Below, piece after piece: positions 8,191-16,155 of a DNA stretch of 64,000 nt (position 1 is its first letter; each line of letters begins with the position of its first letter). A program made the translations under genes and the position numbers. The DNA is from Streptomyces caniscabiei (GTDB lineage Bacteria; Actinomycetota; Actinomycetes; Streptomycetales; Streptomycetaceae): NCBI RefSeq assembly GCF_014930365.1, contig NZ_JABXWI010000011.1, positions 360,867 through 424,866 of the forward strand, given 5' to 3'. The notes beneath the pieces were generated by a model that saw nothing but the letters and a program-made list of their open reading frames with translations, did no database searches and was not told where the DNA came from.

Positions 8191-8237
8191 TGGTTGCTCG
8201 CGCAGTTCCCCGCGCCCCTGAAAGGCCTGCGGCCTTT
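8191..8237. repeat. Dispersed intergenic palindromic element, copy B
   Basis: TGGTTGCTCGCGCAGTTCCC begins the shared core, which runs on through CGCGCCCCTG and is followed by the small hairpin AAAGGCCTGCGGCCTTT. It lies in the divergent gap between the LLM and aldo/keto reductase genes. Confidence 0.75.
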
Positions 8238-8315
8238 CGGCATCGGCCCGCAACTGCCAAATCGGTTATCCACAGGCCGCCACGTGACCAACCGTGGCCA
8301 GTAATGTCGGCGTTC

Positions 8316-9299
8316 ATGGAGCAGAGGCATCTCGGCCGTACCGGCCTGCGCGTGTCCCGGATCGGGCTCGGCACCCTGACGTGGGGCCGTGACACGGACG
8401 AGCACGACGCCGCGGACATGTTGAAGGTGTTCTGGGAGGCGGGCGGCAACCTCGTGGACACGGCCGACGTGTACGGGGACGGCGAAGCGGAGTATCTGCT
8501 CGGGCAGTTGATGGCCGGCCTGGTGCCCCGCCGCGACCTGGTCATCTCCACGAAGGCCGGCAGCGTCCCCGACCCCGACCGCCGCTTCGACGGCTCCCGG
8601 GGCCACTTGCTCGCCGCCCTGGACGCCTCCCTCGCCCGCCTCGGCACCGACTACGTCGACCTCTGGCACATCCACGCCTACGACCCCGAGACGCCGCTCG
8701 ACGAAACGCTCCAGGCCCTCGACCTGGCCGTCAGCAGCGGTCGCGCCCGGTACGTCGGGGTCTCCAACTTCTGCGGCTGGCAGCTCGCGAAGGCGGCCAC
8801 CTGGCAGCTCGCGGCCCCCGGTATACGCACCCGCCTCGCCAGTACGCAGCTGGAGTACTCCCTGCTGCAACGCGGCGTCGAGCGCGAGGTGCTGCCCGCC
8901 GCGCTGGACCTGGGCATCGGTCTGCTCCCCTCGTCACCGTTGGGGCGCGGTGTGCTGACCGCCAAGTACCGCCACATCACGCCCCCCGACTCGCGGGGCG
9001 GCTCCGAGCACATGGCGCCGTTCGTCGCGCCCTACCTCGACGAGACGGCGACCAGCATCGTGGAGGCGGTGCAGACCGCCGCGGACGGTCTCGCCGTGAC
9101 CCCGCTCCAGGTGGCCCTCGCCTGGGTGCGCGACCGGCCTGGCGTGGCCGCGCCCGTCGTGGGCGCGCGCAACGCGCTGCAGCTCACGGGGGCATTGTCA
9201 GTGGAGAGCCTTAGTCTTCCTGACGAGATCTGCCGGGCGCTCGACGACGTGTCGGCGCCCGTGCACCGCTATCCCGATCACGACTGGAGCACGCTGTGA
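8316..9299 (+). CDS. Aldo/keto reductase
   Basis: The protein has 327 residues from ATG 8316 (MEQRHLGRTGLRVSRIG). An in-frame ATG at 8304 would add MSAF, and neither start has a clear ribosome site. It is a TIM-barrel NADPH reductase of the AKR superfamily: the Asp/Tyr pair is in NLVDTADVYGDGEAE, the Lys in VISTKAG and the His in LWHIHAYDPETPL. The substrate cannot be inferred. Its stop overlaps the start of the next gene by four bases (GTGA), so the two are probably translationally coupled. Confidence 0.9.
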   Translation: MEQRHLGRTGLRVSRIGLGTLTWGRDTDEHDAADMLKVFWEAGGNLVDTADVYGDGEAEYLLGQLMAGLVPRRDLVISTKAGSVPDPDRRFDGSRGHLLAALDASLARLGTDYVDLWHIHAYDPETPLDETLQALDLAVSSGRARYVGVSNFCGWQLAKAATWQLAAPGIRTRLASTQLEYSLLQRGVEREVLPAALDLGIGLLPSSPLGRGVLTAKYRHITPPDSRGGSEHMAPFVAPYLDETATSIVEAVQTAADGLAVTPLQVALAWVRDRPGVAAPVVGARNALQLTGALSVESLSLPDEICRALDDVSAPVHRYPDHDWSTL

Positions 9300-11617
9300 G
9301 CACGGAGCCCTCGACCACGGGGACGGACGAGCCGGGAGGACGGGGCGACGCGACGGCCTCCGAGGCGCCCGACGACGCGACCGCCGGGGGCACTCCGGAA
9401 GGCTCCGCCGACGACGCCGGCACTGCCGAGACCGCCGAGACGCCCGAGACCGCTTCCGAGGCCGCGTCCGAAGCCGTGCCCGAGACCGCTTCCGGGGCCG
9501 CCTCCGAGACCGCGGCCGAAGTCTCCGAGGCCCAGGCCGAGTTGGCGGCTCAGCGGCTGGAGCGGGAGCGGATCGAGAAGCGCAAGGCGGAGAAGAAGAC
9601 ACCGGTCACCAGCGGGACCAAGCTCAGCGGGACGGCCGCCGATCTGCTGGCCGCCGTGCGGGCCGTGGAGGGCGGCCGGAAGCCCACGGCCACCGTCTTC
9701 GACGAGCCGGAGCCCGCGCCCCGTCGGCCCGCGCAGGAACCGGCGCGGCGACCGCGGCCCGTGGCGCCCCCGGCCGGCGCGGCGGCGCCCTCCGGCGAGA
9801 CGGTCGAGGCGGTGCGCGCGGTACTGACCGAGGGCGGTGCTCCCGAGGCGCTGGTGCCGCAGGTCGCGGAGGCGCTCGGCGAGGGCGCGGGCGCCCGGCT
9901 GCGGGAGGATCCCTGGCAGTTGCTGCGCGTCCCGGGTGTACGGCCGGAGCAGGCGGACGGCTTCGCGCGGGCCCTGCTCGGCACGGAGTGCCGCCCGGAC
10001 GACGAGCGGCGGGGCCGGGCGGTCACCGTGTGGCTGCTGGAGCAGGCCGCCGTGGCCGGCCACACGGCGCTGGAAGCCCCGGCCCTGATCGCCGCGCTGG
10101 GTCAGCGCTCCGTCCCCGACCCCGACGAGGCCGTCCAGAGCACCGTGGCCGAGGGCGAGGCCCTGGTCTTCCAGGACGCGCTGGACGACGCCCCGTCCAC
10201 GCCCCGGTCCGCCCCAGCCCCCACGCCGGCTTCCGCGAACGCCGGCTCCGGCTCCGAGGGGGACGGCGAGGACGATGAGGCGGAGGAGGAGCGCCCGGTC
10301 CGTGTTCTCATCGGTCTGGAGCGTTACGCCCTCGCCGAGGAGAGCCTCGCCGACGGCCTGGCCCGCGTCATGAACTCCCTGCCCAAGGACGGTCCGACCG
10401 ACTGGGCCCCGGCAGCGGCGTCTGCACCGCGCTCTACGGCCGAGCTGATCCGCGCCGTCGCCGGACACAGCCTCGTGCTGCACACCGGCGGCGAGGCGGC
10501 CCGCGCGGAACCGGCGGCACTCGTCACGGCCGCCCGGACGCTCGGGCTACGGGCCTACGCGGCGACGCACAGCGCGGACGGCAGGCGCCGTTTCGCCGCA
10601 CAGCTGTCCTCCGCCGATGCCGAGCCCGCCGAGGGGGCCGGCACCGTCGAGGGGGCCGAATCCGTGGTGACGACCCTCGCCGGGCTGCTGTCCGGCGCGG
10701 AGGGACCCGGCCGTGACGCGGAGGGTGCGCTCGCCCTGGACCTGCTCGTGGTGCTGGACGCTCCCCAGGTGGACGTCGAGACCGCCGCGCTGCTCGCCGA
10801 GTCGCTGCCCGACGGGTCCCGGCTGGTGCTCAGCGGCGACCCGGGGGTCCTCTGGTCCGCCGGGCCCGGCCGGGTCTTCGCCGACCTGCTCGCCGCCCGC
10901 GCCTGCCCGCAGGTGGCCTCGCGGACGCCCGACCCGGGTCCCATCGGCGAACTGGTCTCCGGCATCGGGATCGGCGAGCTGAACCAGGTCGACGCGCCCG
11001 GCAAGGAGGTCGTGATCGTGCCGGTGCGGGACGCCGGTGAGGCGGTGCACCGGACGGCGCAGCTCGTCGTGGACTCGGTGCCGAGGGCGTTCGGGATCCC
11101 CGCGGAGCAGGTGCAGGTGATCACCCCCGGTCATGGCGGCGCCGCCGGCACACGCGCGCTGAACGCCGCGCTCAAGGAGCGGCTGAACCCCGGTCCCGGC
11201 CGTTTCGGCGGCTTCGACCCGGGCGACCGTGTGGCCCACTCCCCCGCGCCGGGCCGCACGACGCCGGGCCGCGTGGTGAAGGCCGATGCCGAGGGGCTGC
11301 ACCTGGAGTGCGCGGGCACGGCCGTCGTCGTACCGAAGGAGCGGGTCGAGCAGACCGTGCGGCACGGGTGGGCGCTGACCGCGCACCAGGCCGTGGGGCA
11401 CCGGTGGCCGGCGGCGGTGGTGGTGCTGCCGGGTGACGCGGCGCAGGCCCTCACACGCCCCTGGGTCTACACGGCCTTCGGCCGCGCCGAGCGGCACCTG
11501 TCCGTGGTGCACGGGGTGGAGCAGGCCCTGCCCCGCGCGGTCGCCGAGGTCCCGCCGAAGCCCCGCACGACCCGGCTGCCGGCGCTGCTCAAGGCCCAGG
11601 TGCCGTCGGCCGATTGA
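9296..11617 (+). CDS. Helix-hairpin-helix protein, degenerate RecD2-like helicase
   Basis: This 773-residue protein starts with a Thr/Glu/Ala-rich tail (1-85). A helix-hairpin-helix segment LLRVPGVRPEQADGFARALL follows (near 208-227), as in the N-domain of RecD2. The rest follows RecD2 order: a motif-I position near 392 reading LVLHTGGEAARAEPAALV instead of GxGKT, a Walker-B-like LLVVLDAPQVD (485), LSGDPGVLWSAGPGRVFADLL (about 513, last residue omitted in some alignments), an SH3-like PGDRVAHSPAPG (near 640), and AHQAVGHRWPA plus YTAFGRAERHL (697-735). The absence of Walker A implies loss of ATPase activity. A DNA-binding or scaffolding role is inference. The GTG start overlaps the aldo/keto reductase stop. 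Confidence 0.75.
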   Translation: MSTEPSTTGTDEPGGRGDATASEAPDDATAGGTPEGSADDAGTAETAETPETASEAASEAVPETASGAASETAAEVSEAQAELAAQRLERERIEKRKAEKKTPVTSGTKLSGTAADLLAAVRAVEGGRKPTATVFDEPEPAPRRPAQEPARRPRPVAPPAGAAAPSGETVEAVRAVLTEGGAPEALVPQVAEALGEGAGARLREDPWQLLRVPGVRPEQADGFARALLGTECRPDDERRGRAVTVWLLEQAAVAGHTALEAPALIAALGQRSVPDPDEAVQSTVAEGEALVFQDALDDAPSTPRSAPAPTPASANAGSGSEGDGEDDEAEEERPVRVLIGLERYALAEESLADGLARVMNSLPKDGPTDWAPAAASAPRSTAELIRAVAGHSLVLHTGGEAARAEPAALVTAARTLGLRAYAATHSADGRRRFAAQLSSADAEPAEGAGTVEGAESVVTTLAGLLSGAEGPGRDAEGALALDLLVVLDAPQVDVETAALLAESLPDGSRLVLSGDPGVLWSAGPGRVFADLLAARACPQVASRTPDPGPIGELVSGIGIGELNQVDAPGKEVVIVPVRDAGEAVHRTAQLVVDSVPRAFGIPAEQVQVITPGHGGAAGTRALNAALKERLNPGPGRFGGFDPGDRVAHSPAPGRTTPGRVVKADAEGLHLECAGTAVVVPKERVEQTVRHGWALTAHQAVGHRWPAAVVVLPGDAAQALTRPWVYTAFGRAERHLSVVHGVEQALPRAVAEVPPKPRTTRLPALLKAQVPSAD

Positions 11618-11670
11618 GGCGCCGCCCGACAACGGACGCGCGCCCCTGGGGCGGCCCGCAGGGCCGTCTT

Positions 11671-11700
11671 CCAGGGGCGCGGGGAACTGCGCGAGCAACC
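11671..11700. repeat. Dispersed intergenic palindromic element, copy C
   Basis: CCAGGGGCGCGGGGAACTGC continues into GCGAGCAACC. It is the reverse-oriented core, preceded by an inverted CGCCCCTGG at 11641, and lies between two convergent genes, where it may also act as a terminator. Confidence 0.7.
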
Positions 11701-11780
11701 ACATGCGACCCGAGGCCGCCCGACGACGGAAAGCCCCGAGCCAGGGGGCGTTCCCGGCCACAGGGCCCCGCCGTGGACCC

Positions 11781-12470
11781 CTACCGGTCCACGTCCAGCG
11801 GCTCCAGATCCTCGTCCTCGTCCAGCTCCGTGACGAGCGTGACGTCGTCGTCCAGGTCGTCGTCGTCCGGCTCGTCGTCGAAGACCGCGCTGACGTCGAA
11901 GCGGCAGACGGTCAGCTGGGTGTCGACCCCTTCGAAGGGGGCCTCCAGCCACTCCCCGGGCTCGGCGGCGTCGTCCGCGGCGGTCACCCAGAGCGTGGAG
12001 TCGCCCTCCTCCAGGCCGAACTCCTTGTGCCGGGAGGCGATCTCGTCCGGTTCGAACTCGCCGAACAGCACACCCAGGGCGCCGAGCACGGTGCTCGCCG
12101 CCCCCTCGGAGGCGGTCGGCTCCTCGGCCGCCTCCACGCGCTGTGCCTGTGCCAGCAGCCGCTGCGGCTCGCCCACCGTGTAGTCGCGGCGGATCAGCAC
12201 ACTGAGCGCGCCGGGCTCGTCGGGGCCGATGTACGGCGGCCTGTCCTCGGTGCCGGGGATCTCGAAGGGAGTGACCTCGTCATAGCGGTCGTAGAGCAGT
12301 TCGTCGTACTCCTCGGCGGCCGCGGCCAGCTCGTTGAACGCCTCGTAGACGGCCGGGTCGTCCTCCCCCGACCGGCGTTCGACCGCGGCCAGGTGGCGGT
12401 CGAGCGCGGTCTTGACCGCCTCGGCGGCGGCGCGTACCTCGGCAGCGGTGGGCTGCGCAGCATCAGACAT
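11781..12470 (-). CDS. Conserved acidic protein of unknown function
   Basis: The predicted protein has 229 residues from ATG 12470 (MSDAAQPTAAEV). It is strongly acidic, with a C-terminal tail rich in Asp/Glu (DDEPDDDDLDDDV, then ELDEDEDLEPLD). There is no signal peptide, membrane helix or catalytic motif that I recognise. A short coiled-coil-like N-terminal part (residues 8-65) precedes a mixed alpha/beta region. Related proteins appear limited to streptomycetes, from memory. It is divergent from the DUF5703 gene with a 48-base shared promoter region. Confidence 0.7.
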   Translation of the reverse strand: MSDAAQPTAAEVRAAAEAVKTALDRHLAAVERRSGEDDPAVYEAFNELAAAAEEYDELLYDRYDEVTPFEIPGTEDRPPYIGPDEPGALSVLIRRDYTVGEPQRLLAQAQRVEAAEEPTASEGAASTVLGALGVLFGEFEPDEIASRHKEFGLEEGDSTLWVTAADDAAEPGEWLEAPFEGVDTQLTVCRFDVSAVFDDEPDDDDLDDDVTLVTELDEDEDLEPLDVDR

Positions 12471-12518
12471 AGTGCAGACGCTATCCGTACCGGGCCCCAG
12501 CCCGCACAATAGATACCG

Positions 12519-12707
12519 ATGCCGGAATACGAATTTGTCGACGTGTACGTACCGCGCGGGGTCTCCCGCAAGGACGCCACACGCCTGCTGACGGACCATG
12601 CCGAGTACGGACACTGGGAGTTGGACCGACTGAGCCTGCTGCGTGACGGCAGCCGCAGGGTGCGGTTGCGCCGACGGATCATCCGCCAGGTGCGCGCCAC
12701 ATGGTGA
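12519..12707 (+). CDS. DUF5703 family small protein
   Basis: This 62-residue basic protein (MPEYEFVDVYVPRGVSRKDA at its start) matches the DUF5703 family of short actinobacterial proteins. The sequence suggests a small alpha/beta unit ending in an Arg-rich helix (RRVRLRRRIIRQVRATW). The function is unknown; nucleic-acid contact through the basic tail is only a guess. A strong hairpin at 12721-12758 ends the transcript, and the neighbouring chaplin gene ends on the other side of it. Confidence 0.85.
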   Translation: MPEYEFVDVYVPRGVSRKDATRLLTDHAEYGHWELDRLSLLRDGSRRVRLRRRIIRQVRATW

Positions 12708-12720
12708 GCGGGCGCGACGG

Positions 12721-12758
12721 AACGGAGCGGGCCCCGCTGGTGCGGGGCCCGCTCCGTT
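12721..12758. terminator. Bidirectional terminator between DUF5703 and chaplin genes
   Basis: AACGGAGCGGGCCCCG at 12721-12736 pairs perfectly with 12743-12758 across a CTGGTG loop, giving a 16-pair GC-rich stem. It lies 13 bases after the DUF5703 stop and 19 bases after the chaplin stop on the other strand, so it can serve both. Confidence 0.88.
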
Positions 12759-12777
12759 CGGTGGACGCCCGGGCCGG

Positions 12778-13740
12778 TTACAGCGCGGCGGCCCGTGCCT
12801 TGCGGTAGATCAGGGCGCCGCCGATCAGTGCGCCCGCGCCCACGGGGAGCATCAGCCCCAGGGGAAGGTCGCCGCCGGTCTGGGCGAGCTGCGCGGCACC
12901 GTCGGGCTGGGTGACGGTCTGCGTACCCGGGGTGTTGCTGTCACCGCCGGGGACCTCGCCGCCGGGGCCGCCCGGCCGGTCGGGCTTGCTCGGCGCCTGC
13001 GGGGACGCCTCCTCGGAGTCGCCCGGCGGGTTCTGCGGGCCGCCCGGGTTCTCGTGCGCCCCTCCGCCGCCCGAGTTCCCGCAGTCGTCGGCCGCGACCC
13101 CGTTGCCGATGCCGATCACGCTGACGCTGTTGCCACACACGTTGACCGGCACGTGGACCGGAACCTGGATGTGGTTCCCGGAGGCCACCCCCGGCGAGTC
13201 ACCGGTGTGACCGCCGGCGTGGGAGCCGCCGTACGACGGACCGTGGCCGTCGTCGCCGTAATCGCCGCCGTAACCGCCGCCGCCCGAGCCGTTCGCGCAG
13301 TCGTTGCCCACGGCGGTGTTGCCGACGCCGACCACGTTGACGCTGTTGCCGCACACGTTGACCGGCGCGTGCACCGGGGCCTGCACGACGTTGCCGGAGG
13401 CCACGCCCGGCGAGTCACTGGCGTGACCCCGGGCCTGGGAACCCCCGTGGGAGGAACCGCGGCCCTGGTCGCCGTGGCCGCCGCCGGCGTGCTTGCCGCC
13501 GCCGTTGGAACACTTGTTGCCGGCCGCGGGGTTGAGCAGCCCGACCACGTTCACCGTGTTGCCGCAGACGTTGACCTCGGCCTCCACCGGCGCCTGCACG
13601 GTGTTGCCGGAGAGCACGCCCGGGGAGTTGGTGGCGGAGCCCTGCGCGCCGGAGTCGGCGTGCGCCATGCCTCCGGCCGCGGCGAAGACCCCGGACGCGG
13701 CCGCCACCGTCATGAGGCCTTTGCGGGTGACCTGTCGCAT
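12778..13740 (-). CDS. chpC: Long wall-anchored chaplin with three chaplin domains (ChpC-like)
   Basis: This 320-residue protein is secreted by a signal peptide (MRQVTRKGLMTVAAASG to AHA, residues 1-28). It carries three chaplin domains near residues 30-79, 106-152 and 175-221, each with VNVCGN and a second Cys (NKCSN, NDCAN, DDCGN), separated by Gly/His-rich linkers. After a Pro/Gly-rich stalk, the sorting signal LAQTG (near 286), a hydrophobic helix and YRKARAAAL allow sortase anchoring to the wall. Chaplins assemble into amyloid-like surface fibrils that let aerial hyphae leave the medium. Known long chaplins have two chaplin domains, so the third is unusual. The adjacent short chaplin matches the chpC-chpH order of S. 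coelicolor. Confidence 0.92.
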   Translation of the reverse strand: MRQVTRKGLMTVAAASGVFAAAGGMAHADSGAQGSATNSPGVLSGNTVQAPVEAEVNVCGNTVNVVGLLNPAAGNKCSNGGGKHAGGGHGDQGRGSSHGGSQARGHASDSPGVASGNVVQAPVHAPVNVCGNSVNVVGVGNTAVGNDCANGSGGGGYGGDYGDDGHGPSYGGSHAGGHTGDSPGVASGNHIQVPVHVPVNVCGNSVSVIGIGNGVAADDCGNSGGGGAHENPGGPQNPPGDSEEASPQAPSKPDRPGGPGGEVPGGDSNTPGTQTVTQPDGAAQLAQTGGDLPLGLMLPVGAGALIGGALIYRKARAAAL

Positions 13741-13801
13741 TGCTGAATTACCTGCCTTAAGCCCTATGTTGTGATCTTGTACACCTTGTCGGGAGACCGA
13801 A

Positions 13802-13836
13802 CGGCCCCGGAGTGCATGGCGCGCACTCCGGGGCCG
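13802..13836 (-). terminator. Hairpin terminator after chpH
   Basis: CGGCCCCGGAGTGC (13802-13815) pairs perfectly with 13823-13836 around a seven-base loop. It lies 38 bases past the chpH stop on its strand and upstream of chpC, separating the two chaplin transcripts. Confidence 0.85.
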
Positions 13837-13873
13837 ACGGTTTGTTCAGACCCTCACCGGGTGAGGCACAACG

Positions 13874-14107
13874 TCACTTGTTGATGCAGGTGTTGCCGAA
13901 GGCGGGGTTCAGCAGCCCGATCACCGAGATCGTGTTGCCGCACACGTTCACGGGGACGTGAACCGGCACCTGGACGACGTTGCCGGACGCGACACCCGGG
14001 GAGCCGACGGCGGCACCCTGAGCCCCGGCGTCGGCGACGGCCAGACCCGCGCCCGCGAGAACCAGACCACCGGTGGCTGCCGCAGCGGCGACGACCTTCT
14101 TGAGCAT
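13874..14107 (-). CDS. chpH: Short secreted chaplin (ChpH-like)
   Basis: The protein has 77 residues from ATG 14107, which has AAGGAGGA at ideal spacing. A Sec signal peptide (MLKKVVAAAAATGG to AVA, about 1-26) precedes one chaplin domain with the conserved pair of cysteines (NVCGN and NTCINK) and the hydrophobic TISVIGLLNPAF segment. Short chaplins are released and assemble into the rodlet layer with long chaplins. The neighbouring chpC and the sequence match ChpH. The leader is AT-richer than its surroundings. I could not recognise a sigma-BldN promoter with confidence. Confidence 0.93.
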   Translation of the reverse strand: MLKKVVAAAAATGGLVLAGAGLAVADAGAQGAAVGSPGVASGNVVQVPVHVPVNVCGNTISVIGLLNPAFGNTCINK

Positions 14108-14262
14108 TATTCCTCCTTGTTGGCAAAGCGACCCCAAGTAGCGAGTCGCATCACCTGTAACGAGGAGGGAGTAATGGAGCTACGAGCTTATGGTCGGATT
14201 CACTCGTCACGGTCGACCTTCGTACGCCCGGCCGAATTAAGTGCCGGACGGGCCAGGACGGA

Positions 14263-15588
14263 TCAGGACGCGTCGATGAAGCGGTCGAGGACGCGCACAC
14301 CGAACTTCAGGCCGTCCACCGGCACCCTCTCGTCGACGCCGTGGAACATGCCCGCGAAGTCCAGCTCCGGCGGCAGCTTCAGCGGCGCGAAGCCGAAGCC
14401 GCGGATGCCGAGGTCGTCGAAGGACTTGGCGTCCGTACCGCCGGAGAGCATGTACGGGACCGCCTTCGCGGCCGGGTCCTCGGCGAGCAGCGCCGACTGC
14501 ATGGCGTCGACGATCGCCCCGTCGAAGGAGGTCTCCAGCGCCTTGTCGGAGTGCACGTCCTCACGCCGCACCTTCGGGCCGAGGATCTTGTCGAGGTCGG
14601 CGAGGAACTCCTCCTCGAACCCGGGCAGGAACCGTCCGTCGACATGCGCGGTGGCCTCGCCGGGGATGACGTTGACCTTGTAACCGGCGCCGAGCTGGGT
14701 GGGGTTGGCGGTGTTGCGCAGGGTCGCGCCGATGAGCTTGGCGATGCCACCCAGCTTGGCGAGGGTGCCCTCCATGTCCTCCGGGTCGAGCTCGGTGCCG
14801 AGCGCGTCGCCGAGTTCGTCGAGGAAGGCGCGGGTGGTCTTGGTGACCCGCACCGGGAACTGGTGGCGGCCCAGACGGGCGACGGCCTCCGACAGCTCGG
14901 TGATGGCGTTGTCGCGGTGGATCATCGAACCGTGGCCCGCCGTTCCGGCCACGGTCAGCTTCATCCAGTGCATGCCCTTCTCGGCCGTCTGGATCAGATA
15001 GAGGCGTCGCTGCTCGCTCACCGTGAACGAGAAGCCGCCGACCTCGCTGATCGCCTCACTGACACCCTCGAAGAGATCGGCATGGTTCTTCACCAGATGC
15101 TTCGCCCCGTACGTGCCGCCGGCCTCCTCGTCCGCGAGGAAGGCGAGCACGATGTCGCGCGGCGGCTTGCGGCCGCTGCGCATGCGGTCGCGGACGACCG
15201 CGAGCGTCATGGCGTCCATGTCCTTCATGTCGACCGCGCCGCGGCCCCACACACAGCCGTCCGCGACCTCGCCCGAGAACGGGTGGTGGGTCCAGTCCGC
15301 CGCGTTGGCCGGGACGACGTCGGTGTGGCCGTGGATGAGCAGCGCGGGCCGGGACGGGTCCTCACCCTCGATCCGGGCCACCGTGGAGGCGCGGCCCGGA
15401 TGCGACTCGAAGATCCGCGGTTCCAGTCCCACCTCGGCGAGCTTCTCGGCGACGTACTCGGCGGCCACGCGCTCACCCGGGCCCGAGTGGTCGCCGAAGT
15501 TGCTGGTGTCGATGCGGATCAGCTCGCTGCAGAGGTCGACGACCTCGTCCTCGCCGGTCACGCGCCTGCCCGTGTCCGTCTCACTCAC
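14263..15588 (-). CDS. M20/M25/M40-family metallo-hydrolase
   Basis: The protein has 441 residues from the GTG at 15588 (VSETDTGRRV), with GGAGGAA just upstream. Dinuclear zinc peptidase motifs are clear: HGHTDVVP (His88, Asp90), the bridging Asp in GAVDMKDMDA (near 120), the general-base Glu in LADEEAGG (near 153) and a C-terminal metal His in MFHGVDERVP (near 415). The lid domain has GTAGHGSMIHRDNA. It is likely a cytosolic aminoacylase/carboxypeptidase-type enzyme with an unknown substrate. It stands alone, divergent from tRNA-Leu. Confidence 0.9.
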   Translation of the reverse strand: MSETDTGRRVTGEDEVVDLCSELIRIDTSNFGDHSGPGERVAAEYVAEKLAEVGLEPRIFESHPGRASTVARIEGEDPSRPALLIHGHTDVVPANAADWTHHPFSGEVADGCVWGRGAVDMKDMDAMTLAVVRDRMRSGRKPPRDIVLAFLADEEAGGTYGAKHLVKNHADLFEGVSEAISEVGGFSFTVSEQRRLYLIQTAEKGMHWMKLTVAGTAGHGSMIHRDNAITELSEAVARLGRHQFPVRVTKTTRAFLDELGDALGTELDPEDMEGTLAKLGGIAKLIGATLRNTANPTQLGAGYKVNVIPGEATAHVDGRFLPGFEEEFLADLDKILGPKVRREDVHSDKALETSFDGAIVDAMQSALLAEDPAAKAVPYMLSGGTDAKSFDDLGIRGFGFAPLKLPPELDFAGMFHGVDERVPVDGLKFGVRVLDRFIDAS

Positions 15589-15788
15589 GCTGGTTCCTCC
15601 CGCTGTCGCTGCTGGTGGTTCCCCCTCATCCTCCTCCTGCCCCACCGCCCGCCCCAAGACCGGGACCGGCCCGTCACACGCCGTTCACGCCCGCCCGTCC
15701 CCGGGGACGGGGTGTGATCGGGGGCCCTCGAAAGCCTGGTAATGTTTCCTTCGTCGCCGCGAGGGAGACCCCGCGCGACAGACACCTT

Positions 15789-15873
15789 GTCCGGGTGGCG
15801 GAATGGCAGACGCGCTAGCTTGAGGTGCTAGTGCCCTTTATCGGGCGTGGGGGTTCAAGTCCCCCCTCGGACA
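15789..15873 (+). tRNA. tRNA-Leu (anticodon GAG)
   Basis: Acceptor GTCCGGG (15789-15795) pairs with CTCGGAC (15866-15872), followed by the discriminator A at 15873; CCA is not encoded. The anticodon loop TTGAGGT sits between GCTAGC and GCTAGT. A long variable arm and the T-arm GGGGGTTCAAGTCCCCC complete a class II leucine tRNA of 85 bases. Confidence 0.93.
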
Positions 15874-15882
15874 CACAGTGGC

Positions 15883-15912
15883 GAAGGCCGCGACCCTCGG
15901 GTCGCGGCCTTC
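15883..15912 (+). terminator. Terminator after tRNA-Leu
   Basis: GAAGGCCGCGACC (15883-15895) pairs perfectly with 15900-15912 around a CTCG loop, ten bases past the tRNA end. Confidence 0.88.
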
Positions 15913-16155
15913 GTGCGTTGACGGGGACGAAATGTGGGACATATCTCTCCGTGTTGGAGAAACCCCAGGTCACAGCCGCCCGATCGAACCCTGCGGGCCG
16001 CCGTCCGGATGCCCTCGCTTGGCCGTCACGACAGGCCGTAGTCACCCGAGCACTAGAGTATGGGGCTTGTTCGGCACCGGTACGGAAATATCCCCAGGCA
16101 GACCTGTGGCCCTCCGGCGCCCCCGGATGGTCCGGGTTCGAGAGGCGAGGATCCG

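Noticed and set aside
12778..13740. Tandem repeats as an unrelated minisatellite
   Set aside because: The repeats are the three chaplin domains of one protein.
14108..14262. A sigma-BldN promoter for chpH
   Set aside because: I could not find a pair of elements with acceptable match and spacing by eye.
15789..16155. An attachment site or integrated element at tRNA-Leu
   Set aside because: No integrase, no repeated tRNA 3' end and no change in base composition nearby.
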